Of a stretch of 33,968 nucleotides of DNA, positions 22,734 through 33,289 are shown in pieces. Numbering within the stretch: position 1 is the stretch's first letter; the number at the start of each line of letters is the position of its first letter. The notes beneath the pieces are model-generated. The model did not search any database, had not been told where the DNA came from, and was given only the letters and a program-made list of their open reading frames with translations. The DNA comes from Bacillota bacterium (GTDB taxonomy: Bacteria; Bacillota; Limnochordia; Limnochordales; ZCTH02-B6). The stretch is taken from contig JACDOI010000026.1 in the NCBI GenBank assembly GCA_017656145.1, forward strand, positions 1 through 33,968. Reading direction: 5' to 3'. A program made the position numbers and the translations under genes.

Positions 22734-23429
22734 ATGGAGGACGTGCCCGGCAAGCTAACGCTAGTATTGCGCAACTACTTCATTACCGGCCTGCTCGTTT
22801 CCTTGCCGTTGGCGGTGACCGTGTGGGTTCTGTGGTTGGTATTCCGCACGGTGGAGTCGTCGTTGGGCAGCCTGGTGGCTTGGCTGATCGGGCTGTTCAC
22901 CGGCGAACCGGTCCGCATTCCCGGCGTCAGCCTGGTGCTGACCGTAGCCGTTCTCATGCTGGTGGGCATGGTAGCCACCAACGTCGTGGGCCGCCGGCTG
23001 GTAGCCGCCGGGGAGCGGCTGTTGCTCATGTTTCCGTTCGTGCGGCCGCTCTACATGGGGGTCAAGCAGGTCATCGAGGCGTTCAGCGTCAAGCGCAGCT
23101 CCTTCCGGGAAGTGGTGCTGTTGGAACATCCCCGCCCGGGGATTTGGGCCATCGGATTCGTTACCAACGAAGCCCGGGGCGAGCTGGCCGCGCACTTCGA
23201 TCAACCGGTGAAAACCGTGTTCCTCCCCACTGCGCCCAATCCGACGTCGGGGTTTTTGGTTATCGTCCCCGAGCGGCAACTGATCCGGCTGGACATGACG
23301 CCGGAAGAAGGGTTCAAATTAATCCTCTCCGGCGGCGTGATCATGCCGGAGCGGTCCGGCGCACCGCCCGAAAATCCGGGCGGAAGCGGAAAGCGAGCCC
23401 TGGCCGGAACAGGCGATCCGGAGGCCTGA
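22734..23429 (+). CDS. DUF502-family membrane protein
   Basis: A 231-residue inner-membrane protein of the DUF502 family, whose function is not established. Two helices (about 16-36 and 55-80) surround a short loop, and the family signature FPFVRPLYMGVKQVIEAF leads into a soluble C-terminal domain with PRPGIWAIGFVTNEARGEL and VFLPTAPNPTSGFLVIVPERQL. The last ~25 residues are a Pro/Gly/Arg-rich tail. ATG at 22734 has AAGGG almost adjacent; GTG at 22710 or 22743 are alternatives and the true start is unsure. It ends 19 bases from the converging acetate kinase gene. Confidence 0.88.
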   Translation: MEDVPGKLTLVLRNYFITGLLVSLPLAVTVWVLWLVFRTVESSLGSLVAWLIGLFTGEPVRIPGVSLVLTVAVLMLVGMVATNVVGRRLVAAGERLLLMFPFVRPLYMGVKQVIEAFSVKRSSFREVVLLEHPRPGIWAIGFVTNEARGELAAHFDQPVKTVFLPTAPNPTSGFLVIVPERQLIRLDMTPEEGFKLILSGGVIMPERSGAPPENPGGSGKRALAGTGDPEA

Positions 23430-23448
23430 CGTCTCACCGGCTTTGGGA

Positions 23449-24693
23449 CTATGAGGGGGACGATACCAAGTCGCCGCTTCCCGGCGGAACGGCTCCCGAG
23501 GCGGTGAGCAGTTCTACGGTGTCCTGGGCGATGACCCGTTCTTCGTCCGCGGGAATGACGAACACCTTGACCGCGGACCCGGGCGCGGAAATGTCCGCCT
23601 CCCCGGTGACGGCGCGGTTTTTTTCCTCGTCGAGCCGCACGCCGAGGTAGGCAAGCCCCTGGCACAGCCGGCTCCGCACCATGGCCGATCGCTCGCCGAT
23701 CCCCGCGGTGAACGCGATCGCGTCCACGCCGTTCATGACGGCCGTATATGCGCCGATGTACTTGCGCACGCGGTACTCAAACATGTCAAACGCCAGCCGC
23801 GCCCGGGGATGGCCTTGAACCATCGCCGCCTCGATGTCCCGCATGTCCGCGCTCAGGCCGGAGATGCCCAAGAGCCCGCTTTTCCGGTTGAGCAGCCCGT
23901 TGAGCTCGCTCAAGCTCAGATCCTCGTGGGCCATCAAGTAGACTACTGCCCCGGCGTCGATGTCGCCCGAACGGGTTCCCATCATCAGCCCTTCCAGGGG
24001 AGTAAATCCCATCGACGTGTCCACCGACTTGCCGTGCAAGATGGCTGCCACACTGCAGCCGCCGCCCAAATGGCACGAGATGATGCGCAGCTCCTGGAGG
24101 GGCCGCCCCATGAGGTGCGCCGTCCGACGGGCCGCGTACTTGTGGGAAATCCCGTGGAATCCGTACCGGCGGATGCGGTGTCGCTCGTAAAGCTCGTAGG
24201 GAATGCCGTACAAGTACGCGTGCGCCGGCATGTCAGCGTGCAGGCCTGTGTCGAACACGGCCACCTGAGGAGCGTGGGGCAAAAGGGATTCGGCAACCTC
24301 GATACCTGTCAGATTATGGGGATTGTGAAGCGGCGCCAGGTCGTTGAGTTCCCGCAATGCCTCCTTCACCTCTGGCGTGACGAGCACCGCATCTCTGAAT
24401 CGCTCGCCGCCGTGGACGACCCGGTGGCCTACCGCCGTCACCGGAACTGGTTCGCTGCCGTCTCCGGCCTCCCCGCCCAAAAGACCGATGCACAGGCGGA
24501 TGGCCGATTCGTGATCAAACACGGGCCGGACGGTTTCAAAGGACATGTCCCGATGCGTGTAGCGGACGATGGCGTCCTCAGTCCCGACCCGCTCCACGCG
24601 GCCTTGGGCCAGGACCCGTCCGGCCCCGGCGGACATGTCGAACAGCTTGTACTTGACCGATGAGCTGCCGCAGTTCAGGACGAAAATGTTCAC
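23449..24693 (-). CDS. ackA: acetate kinase
   Basis: A 414-residue enzyme interconverting acetate + ATP and acetyl phosphate + ADP. It begins MNIFVLNCGSSSVKYK, giving Asn7, Ser10 and Ser12 at the exact positions of the Methanosarcina enzyme. The other signatures are HRVVHGGE, VFDTGLHADMP, YGFHGISHKY, CHLGGGCSVAAI, FTPLEGLMMGTRSGDID and FTAGIGER. The GTG start was chosen by homology, with GGAGGG 12 bases upstream; the frame is open further upstream but that part has no similarity. No phosphotransacetylase gene is adjacent. A long leader (24694 up to the DUF1015 start) is shared with the divergent neighbour. Confidence 0.96.
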   Translation of the reverse strand: MNIFVLNCGSSSVKYKLFDMSAGAGRVLAQGRVERVGTEDAIVRYTHRDMSFETVRPVFDHESAIRLCIGLLGGEAGDGSEPVPVTAVGHRVVHGGERFRDAVLVTPEVKEALRELNDLAPLHNPHNLTGIEVAESLLPHAPQVAVFDTGLHADMPAHAYLYGIPYELYERHRIRRYGFHGISHKYAARRTAHLMGRPLQELRIISCHLGGGCSVAAILHGKSVDTSMGFTPLEGLMMGTRSGDIDAGAVVYLMAHEDLSLSELNGLLNRKSGLLGISGLSADMRDIEAAMVQGHPRARLAFDMFEYRVRKYIGAYTAVMNGVDAIAFTAGIGERSAMVRSRLCQGLAYLGVRLDEEKNRAVTGEADISAPGSAVKVFVIPADEERVIAQDTVELLTASGAVPPGSGDLVSSPS

Positions 24694-24809
24694 CGCGCCG
24701 GGATTCCCTCCCTGGCCGCAAGTGTCTCCCGGTCCGAGGAGCGGGATGAGCCTGCGGGCCGCCTCTTGCACATCATTCGTTCTGCATCGCTCGGCTCCCT
24801 CTCGCCGGG

Positions 24810-24845
24810 AAGCCCAGCAGCGCCGGGCTTGCAAACCCCTTTTTT
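24810..24845 (+). terminator. hairpin and T-run in the leader of the DUF1015 gene
   Basis: AAGCCC and GGGCTT pair around a 9-base loop (24810-24830). After nine bases comes a run of six T (24840-24845). No plus-strand gene lies upstream to be terminated, so it may be an attenuator in the DUF1015 transcript. A second hairpin, GGGCGA/TCGCCC, is at 24863-24882. Confidence 0.4.
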
Positions 24846-24923
24846 CCGCCGGCTGGGTGAGCGGGCGAAGAAGGAATCGCCCCCGGTCCCCCGAAGTGGG
24901 TTGGCCGAAGGAGTGAAGGCGCT

Positions 24924-26205
24924 TTGGAGGTTCAGCCTTTCCGCGGCTTGCGCTACAGCCCGCAAGCTGGAAGTCTTGATCAGCTGGTAGCCCCGCCGTA
25001 CGACGTCATCGACGAGCGGGAACGGGAGCGCCTTGCCGCCGCAAGCCCCCACAACATCGTCCGGATCGACTTATGCGAGCTCGGATACGACGAGGCGGCC
25101 CGTCGGTTGCGCAAGTGGACGGCCAGCGGCGTGCTTGTGCGGGAACCCGCACCGGCGCTGTACGCCTATCGCCAGGCGTACCGGGGGCCCGCCGGGGAAC
25201 CGTTGGTTCGCTGGGGCGTTGCGGGAATGGTGAGGCTTTCGGCCTATGGCGAAGGCGTGGTGTACCCCCACGAGCGGACGCTGGCCCAGCCGAGGGAAGA
25301 CCGGCTCCGGCTTATGCGGGCCACCCGGGCCCAACTGAGCCCGGTGTTCGGCCTGCCGTTCGGGACGAGCGCGCCGCTGGATGGGCTGCTTGAGGATGCT
25401 TGCCGGGGCGAGCCGGCCGCGGCCGTCCTCGACCGGGATGGGGTCGACCACCGGATGTGGGTCCTCACCGATCCCGGCGTGATCCGGGAGCTGCAGTCGG
25501 CGCTCAGGCCGGCCCGGGTCATCATCGCCGACGGACACCACCGGTATGAAACGGCCCTGGCATTCAGGGACGAGGAGCGAAATCGCCGCGCCGGGAATAC
25601 CGGGGCCAAAGGCGCGCCGGCGTGGGAGTACGTGATGATGGTTCTCGTGGACTTGCACTCCCGCGGTCTGACCGTCTTGCCGACCCATCGCCTTTTGCGG
25701 AATGTGCCGGGGCTTGTTGGCGAGGTCCTCGTCGAGCGCCTCTCGGGCCTGTTTGCCGTCGAGCCGGTGGACACCGGTCAAGACCCGGCCGGGGCGCTGG
25801 AGCGGGCCCTTGAGTCCCTAGGACCGGAAGTGGGATTTGCCGTCTACACCGGCCGCGGGCGTGGATTCCTCGCCCGGGTGGCCCGGACGCCTGAGTGGGA
25901 GCGGCAGACTGCCGGCAAACCCGGCGCCTGGCGGCAACTCGATGTGGTGGCGCTGCATGGGCTCGCGCTGCCTCGGGCGGCCGGGTTGGACGCAGAAGCC
26001 CAAGGATCGGGCAAGTTTCTGGCGTATACCCGCTCCGCAGCCGACGCGGTGGCGGCCGTTGACAGGGGCGAGGGACAGGCCGCGTTCTTGGTGCGGCCCG
26101 CGCTGCCGGCGCTCGTGCGGGATGTGGCCCTGGCAGGTTTCCATATGCCCCAGAAGTCCACCTACTTTTATCCGAAGTTGCTCACGGGGCTTGTCATGGC
26201 GGAAC

Positions 26206-26228
<23 letters not shown>
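24924..26228 (+). CDS. DUF1015 family protein
   Basis: A 434-residue cytosolic protein of the DUF1015 family, widespread in clostridia and other anaerobes and without a proven function. The N-terminal signature PFRGLRYSP followed by APPYDVID is present, as are YPHERTLAQPREDRLRLM, SPVFGLPF, the strongly conserved IADGHHRYETALAFRDE and the C-terminal FHMPQKSTYFYPKLLTGLV. The conserved His pair in ADGHHRYET suggests a metal or catalytic site, but no activity is assigned. The TTG start has AAGGAG 10 bases upstream. Its stop codon lies inside the promoter of guaB. Confidence 0.93.
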
Positions 26229-28488
<2,260 letters not shown>

Positions 28489-28535
28489 GACCCGCCGGGT
28501 TGCGGCCCGCGGCACCGGCGGCGGCGGAAGCGAAT

Positions 28536-28727
28536 ATGGTGCGACCGCGGGGACCTGTTGGCGGCGCCGCAAGTCCCCGGGTGCAGACCCGCCGACAGGG
28601 GGTGGTCGCGACGAGCCTGTTTCTAGCCTTCTTGCTCGGGGTAGCGGTGGTGCTCATCGTCTTGGCCGCCATGGACATCGAGTGGCCACCGCGCCGGCGC
28701 CGACCGCTGCGCCCGCCGTTTCGCTGA
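28536..28727 (+). CDS. small single-TM protein, hypothetical
   Basis: A 63-residue frame with a basic N-terminus, one clear membrane helix (about VVATSLFLAFLLGVAVVLIVLAA cut at residues 24-46) and a Pro/Arg-rich tail ending RRRRPLRPPFR. GGAAG lies 5 bases before the ATG. It sits between the CPBP protease and the folate fusion gene on the same strand. No family recognised; the hydrophobic stretch within GC-rich DNA makes it more likely real than chance. Confidence 0.5.
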   Translation: MVRPRGPVGGAASPRVQTRRQGVVATSLFLAFLLGVAVVLIVLAAMDIEWPPRRRRPLRPPFR

Positions 28728-28818
28728 CAGGCCGCGGGGGCCGGGCGAGGGAGCTGCCCGCTTGTTCGTCCCGGGTTCGGATTCGTCCGGGCGCAGCAGG
28801 ACAGGAGAGTGGTTACCG

Positions 28819-30483
28819 GTGGACGTCCGCACATGGGAAACGTACACGCTCGCCGCCCGCAAGCGGGTGCTGTCCGAGCTGGGCGGTCCCGGCCTGGCGG
28901 GTTGCTGCCCGCCTTCGGGACGCCACGTCGCCTGGGCGGCGGGATGGCCCAAGGAGGCGCTTGACCGGCTCGCAGCAGCCGTGACGGAGCGAGGCGGGAT
29001 GGCGGTGGAAGCGGCCGGCGGCCGCGCGTACGCGGCCGGCCTGGGTGCGTTCTGGCACGGCATCAGAGCCTTGGAAGCTCCCTCCGGACCGCCGGGCGGT
29101 CGGGAGCTGGCCGGCCGCCTGCGAGCGGCCCTGGCCCGGGACGGGGGCCCGGGCCGGTCGGACATGCCTTGCGGCCCGCGGGTTTTGCCCTTGGGCCGGC
29201 GTACGGCCGTCATGGGCATCCTCAACGTCACCCCCGATTCGTTTTCCGACGGCGGCCGGTACATGACGCCTGACGCAGCGGTCCGCCGGGCCCGGGAGAT
29301 GGTCGAGCAGGGGGCCGATGTCATCGACGTCGGCGGCGAGTCCACCCGCCCCGGCGCCGAACCGGTGCCGCTTGATGTAGAGCTCGAGCGGGTCATTCCG
29401 GCGGTGGAACGGATCGCTTCGGAGTTTGCGGTGCCGGTATCGGTCGATACGTGCAAGGCGAAGGTCGCGGAACGGGCGCTGGGGGCCGGCGCGCATCTGA
29501 TCAACGATATCAGCGCTTTGCGGTTCGATCCCGGCATGGCCCGGGTGGTAGCCGAACGGAACGTTCCCGTCGTGCTCATGCACATGCGGGGTACGCCCCG
29601 GGACATGCAGGTCAACCCGGTATACGGGTCGGTCGTCGAGGAAGTGCTCGACTTTCTGGATGAATCCATCGGAAAGGCCCTGTCCGCGGGCATCGGCCGG
29701 GACCGGATTCTGGTGGACCCGGGAATCGGATTCGGCAAGACGTTGGATCACAACCTGGAAATCTTGCGGACCCTTGATGCCTTGGAGCTCTTGGGATGCC
29801 CCATCCTGCTCGGCCCGTCCCGCAAGTCGTTTATCGGTCACATTCTCGGTTTGCCCCCGGACCGGCGAGTCGAGGGGACCGCGGCCGCGGTGGCGCTCGG
29901 CATCGCCGCCGGCGCGTCGGTGGTGCGCGTCCACGACGTGGCCGAGATGGTGCGGGTAGCCCGGGTGGCCGACGCGATCGCGCGGGGTTACCGGGCTGCC
30001 CGGGCGTTCGTCGGGCTTGGGGCCAACGTGGGCGAACCGCTGGCCCGGCTGCGAGAGGCGCTTGCCCGGCTCGATCGGCTGCCGGGCACCCGGGTTGTGC
30101 GGCGGTCGTCGGTGTACCGAACCGAACCGGTAGGCCCGGTGGCCCAACCGTGGTTCTTCAACATGGTAGTCGAGATGCAGACGGACTTGGATCCGGTGCG
30201 CCTTTTGGCCGAACTGCTTCAGATCGAGGCCGAGATGGGGCGAGTGCGCCAAACCCGGTGGGGGCCCCGGGTCATCGATCTGGACCTGCTTCTGTACGGC
30301 GATGAGACGGTGGACAGGCCCGGATGTCAGGTGCCGCATCCGGAAAGCCACCGCCGGAGATTCGTCTTGGAACCGCTTGCAGAAATTGCTCCCGACGTCC
30401 GGTGGAAGGGCAAGCCGGCGGTCGAGCACTTGGCGGGGTTGCCCGCAAGCCCGGCGGTGGAGCGATGGGGAGCCTTGGAGTGA
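28819..30483 (+). CDS. folP-folK: dihydropteroate synthase - HPPK fusion (FolP-FolK)
   Basis: A 554-residue bifunctional folate enzyme. Residues 1-~120 resemble, in degenerate form, the N-terminal extension of clostridial dihydropteroate synthases. The DHPS barrel (about 128-392) has GILNVTPDSFSDGG, DVGGESTRPGA, SVDTCKAKVAERAL, INDIS, MHMRGTP, VDPGIGFGKT and LGPSRKSFIG. The HPPK domain (about 396-554) has FVGLGANVGEP, SSVYRTEPVG, WFFNMV, RWGPRVIDLDLLLYGDE and VPHPESHRRRFVLEPL. It makes 6-hydroxymethyldihydropterin diphosphate and condenses it with p-aminobenzoate. Known fusions usually place HPPK first; here it is last and the aldolase FolB is absent. The GTG start has AGGAG 11 bases upstream. 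Confidence 0.95.
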   Translation: MDVRTWETYTLAARKRVLSELGGPGLAGCCPPSGRHVAWAAGWPKEALDRLAAAVTERGGMAVEAAGGRAYAAGLGAFWHGIRALEAPSGPPGGRELAGRLRAALARDGGPGRSDMPCGPRVLPLGRRTAVMGILNVTPDSFSDGGRYMTPDAAVRRAREMVEQGADVIDVGGESTRPGAEPVPLDVELERVIPAVERIASEFAVPVSVDTCKAKVAERALGAGAHLINDISALRFDPGMARVVAERNVPVVLMHMRGTPRDMQVNPVYGSVVEEVLDFLDESIGKALSAGIGRDRILVDPGIGFGKTLDHNLEILRTLDALELLGCPILLGPSRKSFIGHILGLPPDRRVEGTAAAVALGIAAGASVVRVHDVAEMVRVARVADAIARGYRAARAFVGLGANVGEPLARLREALARLDRLPGTRVVRRSSVYRTEPVGPVAQPWFFNMVVEMQTDLDPVRLLAELLQIEAEMGRVRQTRWGPRVIDLDLLLYGDETVDRPGCQVPHPESHRRRFVLEPLAEIAPDVRWKGKPAVEHLAGLPASPAVERWGALE

Positions 30484-30542
30484 ACGGAAGCCGGCCTCGC
30501 CCGGAGCGGGAATCCGGAAACCGGGCTTGGCACGGGCTGGCG

Positions 30543-30863
30543 CTAGATCTTGTGAAACTGGTCGACGTCCAGCACCCAAACCGCGGCGCCGCCCGATTCG
30601 ACCTCCATGGGCATGGCGACCGACGTGGGGATTTCGGCGGACGTCTGGGGCAGGAGCTTGCGCCGGCGCACGCACACCCGCCGAATGATCCGGAGCACGT
30701 CGCCGACCTGTTCGTCTTCTACCCCGATGAGCAGTGTCGTGTTGCCCCTCAACAAAAACCCGCCCGTACTGGCCAGCTTGGTGGCGCTGAAGTTGTTCTC
30801 GATGAGGGAGTCCATCAGGACGGTGGCGTCGTCGTCCTCGACGACCGCAAGGATCAGCTTCAC
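30543..30863 (-). CDS. darA: cyclic-di-AMP receptor, PII-like (DarA/PstA family)
   Basis: A 106-residue PII-like trimeric protein; Bacillus DarA has 109. It starts MKLILAVVEDDDA and has the family landmarks LIENNFSATKLASTGGFLLRGNTTLLIGVEDEQV and the C-terminal ESGGAAVWVLDVDQF. Thr and Gly of ATKLASTGGF line the c-di-AMP pocket in known structures. The GTG start was chosen because AAGGGGG lies 9 bases upstream; earlier starts add unrelated residues. A possible -10 TATGAT is at 30898-30903 on the minus strand. It converges with the folate fusion gene and diverges from a small membrane protein gene. Binding partners are unknown in this family. Confidence 0.95.
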   Translation of the reverse strand: MKLILAVVEDDDATVLMDSLIENNFSATKLASTGGFLLRGNTTLLIGVEDEQVGDVLRIIRRVCVRRRKLLPQTSAEIPTSVAMPMEVESGGAAVWVLDVDQFHKI

Positions 30864-30974
30864 GGCTGGGACCCCCTTTCGGGCCGGTGTATGCTCGATC
30901 ATATTGCCCGCAGGGAGCGGGATTTCCTCTTTTGGGCCGGTGCGGGGAACGTGGAAAACGCGAGGTGAGAGCGG

Positions 30975-31244
30975 ATGCGCTGGCTGGGAACGTTGGCGGC
31001 AGTGCTGACTTTAGCCGCGGTAGTGGCCAACAGCGTCTGGTTTATGCGGCGCGGCTTGGGCTTTGGCGGCTTTTTGTCGCTTGCATGGCCGGCCGCTCTG
31101 GCGGCTTTGGGGATCGTCGCCGGCGCCTTGGCGCTGGGGTTTGCTTCCGTGCGGCTCATGCTCCGCAAAGAGTCGTCAAGGTCCAATTCCGGCAGTCAGC
31201 CGGGAGCTGACCCTCAGGACGAGGGACCGGAAGGCGACGGTTGA
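30975..31244 (+). CDS. small two-helix membrane protein, hypothetical
   Basis: An 89-residue protein with two hydrophobic helices (about 4-23 and 31-60) and a polar Ser/Asp/Gly-rich tail. AGGTGAG lies 5 bases before the ATG. No family recognised. It may be co-transcribed with the glycosidase-like gene 58 bases downstream. Confidence 0.65.
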   Translation: MRWLGTLAAVLTLAAVVANSVWFMRRGLGFGGFLSLAWPAALAALGIVAGALALGFASVRLMLRKESSRSNSGSQPGADPQDEGPEGDG

Positions 31245-31302
31245 GGCCGGTGATGGAGGAATCGCCTGCTCAGGACGGAAACTTAGTCCGGGGTGCTGCC
31301 GC

Positions 31303-33255
31303 ATGAATGCCCAGAAGATGACGATCTCTGGCGAGATCCGGGATCGCACGTTGTATTACCCGACGGGTAACGAGTTCGTCGCCCTGCCGTTGATCAACGA
31401 GGGCGGGGCTGTGGAAACATTCAACGTTCTTCATATGGGCTGCAAGGGCATGCTCGAGTTTTACGGGCTGGATCATGCGCCGCTTTTGGCACCCGTCGTC
31501 ATGGTCGGGGACCAGGAAGTAGCGTTTCCGGACATCTCATGGCAACGGCTCGAACACTGGGTGCCGTGCTTTACCGCCCACGCCGGGAGCCTTCGGCTCC
31601 GGGGCACCATCTGCGCCCCGCCCGGGCATCGGGGATTCGTCTGGATTCTGGACATCGAGAACCTCGGACAGGAGACGCTGGAGCTGCGCTGGGGATGGCA
31701 CGGGTGCTGGGCCCAGGCCCGGCAGACCGTCTACCGCAGCCGGGCAGTGCGCGGCTCCCGGGCGGCATGGTACGACCCGTGGACCGACGCCCTGGCGCTG
31801 GAGCTGCTGGCGGGCCCGGCCATCGGCGCCTTCGCGCTGGGCGGCGGCCGGCCGTTTTCCGATTTCGGCTGGTACTTGGGACCGGCCCGGTCCTCCGCGG
31901 AGGCGTTTCTAGCCGCCCGCACCGGCCGCAACGGCCCGGCAGCCCCTTCGGCCCTCCGGGAAGACAACGAATCCGGGCAGCCCATCTACTTTGCCATAGC
32001 CCATAGCCAGCCGCTCGGTCCCGGACAGCGGGCCGAGATTGAACTGTACGTCGCCGTCGGAGCCGAAAGCGACGGTGCGTGCGCGGCGCTGGTGGACTTG
32101 CAGCGCCGGGGCGCCCGGCACCTGGTGGAGGAGGCCCGGCGGTGGCTGACGGACCGGCTGAGGCCTGTTTCCGACACGGTGCTGAGTGAGCGGCTCAACT
32201 TGAACTTGTGGTTCAATTACTTTTTTGCCGCCGGGCGCACCGTTGATTCCGAGGAACTTGTGCTCGTCACCTCCCGAAGCCCCCGCTACTACGTGTGCGC
32301 GGCGTTTTGGGCCCGGGACGCGTTTTTGTGGAGCTTCCCGGGGGCTCTTTTAACCGACAGCGAACGGGCCCGGGAGATGGTCTTAACCGGCTTCGGCCGC
32401 TACTTGCGCAACCCTGGAGTCCACAGCCTCTACATCGACGGGACCGTGTTGTATCCCGGCTTTGAGCTGGATCAATTGTGCGCGTACGTCCTGGCCTTGG
32501 AGCAGTACGTGCGGGCGACGGAGGACTGGGGGATCCTTGAGGAAACCGGCCTTGGGGGCGCCCAGCGGGTGTTTGACGGTGTCGCGGTGCTGGAGCAGAT
32601 CTTGGAACGCCACCGCAACCCCGACCGCCAGCTGTACCGGACATTCCTATCGCCTACCGACGATCCGGTCACCCATCCGTACCTGACGTACGACAACGCG
32701 ATGGCGTGGCGGACGTGGCGGGCGCTGGCGCCGCTGAAACACCACCGGGGCGACAGCCTGGGCGAGTGGCGGGCCAACCAACGGGCCGCCCAGCTCAGGG
32801 AGACGATCCGGCGCCACTGCGTTGTGGACGGTCCGATGGGTCCGATGTTCGCCTGGGCGTTGGACGACCGCAAGCGGGCCCAGGTGCTTGATCAGCCGCC
32901 GGGCAGCTTGCAGCTTCTGGCGTACTACGGATTTTGCGAAGAGGACGACCCGGTATACCTTAACACCGTCGCCTGGATCCATTCGCCGCACAATCCGGAC
33001 TACTGTGCGGGCCCGTTTGGCGGGCCCGGATGCACCCACTCGCCCCATCCGTGGCCGCTCATGGCCGCTTGCGATCTCTTGGCTGGCCCCGGCCGGGATC
33101 GAGGCCTCAAGTTTTTTCAGCGGGCGGCTATGGACAACGGCGTGGCGTGCGAGACAGTCGATCGCCAGACGGGACGGGTCAAGACGGGAGCCGCCTTTGC
33201 GAGCGCGGCGGGGTTCATCGGGTACGCGTTGTATCGCGCTCTGGCCCGGGAATAA
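31303..33255 (+). CDS. six-hairpin glycosidase-like protein
   Basis: A 650-residue cytosolic protein. An N-terminal beta-rich region (about 1-275; LYYPTGNEFVALPLINEG, GFVWILDIENLGQETLELRWGW) resembles the beta-sandwich before the catalytic domain of GH15/debranching-type enzymes. The C-terminal half is alpha-helical with AAFWARDAFLWSFPGALL (about 332-349), YIDGTVLYPGFELDQL, YLTYDNAMAWRTW and the late GCTHSPHPWPLMAACDL, as in (alpha/alpha)6 glycosidases. Acidic residues in WARDAF and ELDQL are candidate substrate or catalytic residues. I cannot fix the family (GH15, GH125 and debranching enzymes are options) or the substrate. No signal peptide. The ATG overlaps the stop of a 17-codon upstream frame (ATGA) and has only GGGGTG as ribosome site. 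Confidence 0.7.
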   Translation: MNAQKMTISGEIRDRTLYYPTGNEFVALPLINEGGAVETFNVLHMGCKGMLEFYGLDHAPLLAPVVMVGDQEVAFPDISWQRLEHWVPCFTAHAGSLRLRGTICAPPGHRGFVWILDIENLGQETLELRWGWHGCWAQARQTVYRSRAVRGSRAAWYDPWTDALALELLAGPAIGAFALGGGRPFSDFGWYLGPARSSAEAFLAARTGRNGPAAPSALREDNESGQPIYFAIAHSQPLGPGQRAEIELYVAVGAESDGACAALVDLQRRGARHLVEEARRWLTDRLRPVSDTVLSERLNLNLWFNYFFAAGRTVDSEELVLVTSRSPRYYVCAAFWARDAFLWSFPGALLTDSERAREMVLTGFGRYLRNPGVHSLYIDGTVLYPGFELDQLCAYVLALEQYVRATEDWGILEETGLGGAQRVFDGVAVLEQILERHRNPDRQLYRTFLSPTDDPVTHPYLTYDNAMAWRTWRALAPLKHHRGDSLGEWRANQRAAQLRETIRRHCVVDGPMGPMFAWALDDRKRAQVLDQPPGSLQLLAYYGFCEEDDPVYLNTVAWIHSPHNPDYCAGPFGGPGCTHSPHPWPLMAACDLLAGPGRDRGLKFFQRAAMDNGVACETVDRQTGRVKTGAAFASAAGFIGYALYRALARE

Positions 33256-33289
33256 GGATGGAGCAAGACTTGGCCGGAGGTGCGCTCGC

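Noticed and set aside
24846-24923. T-box leader before the DUF1015 gene
   Set aside because: GGGTGAGCGGGCG faintly recalls the T-box antiterminator bulge, but the conserved GGGTGGNACCGCG is not present.
28813-30675. 620-codon minus-strand frame antisense to the folate fusion
   Set aside because: Composition is that of an antisense GC-rich shadow; the plus strand carries all DHPS and HPPK motifs.
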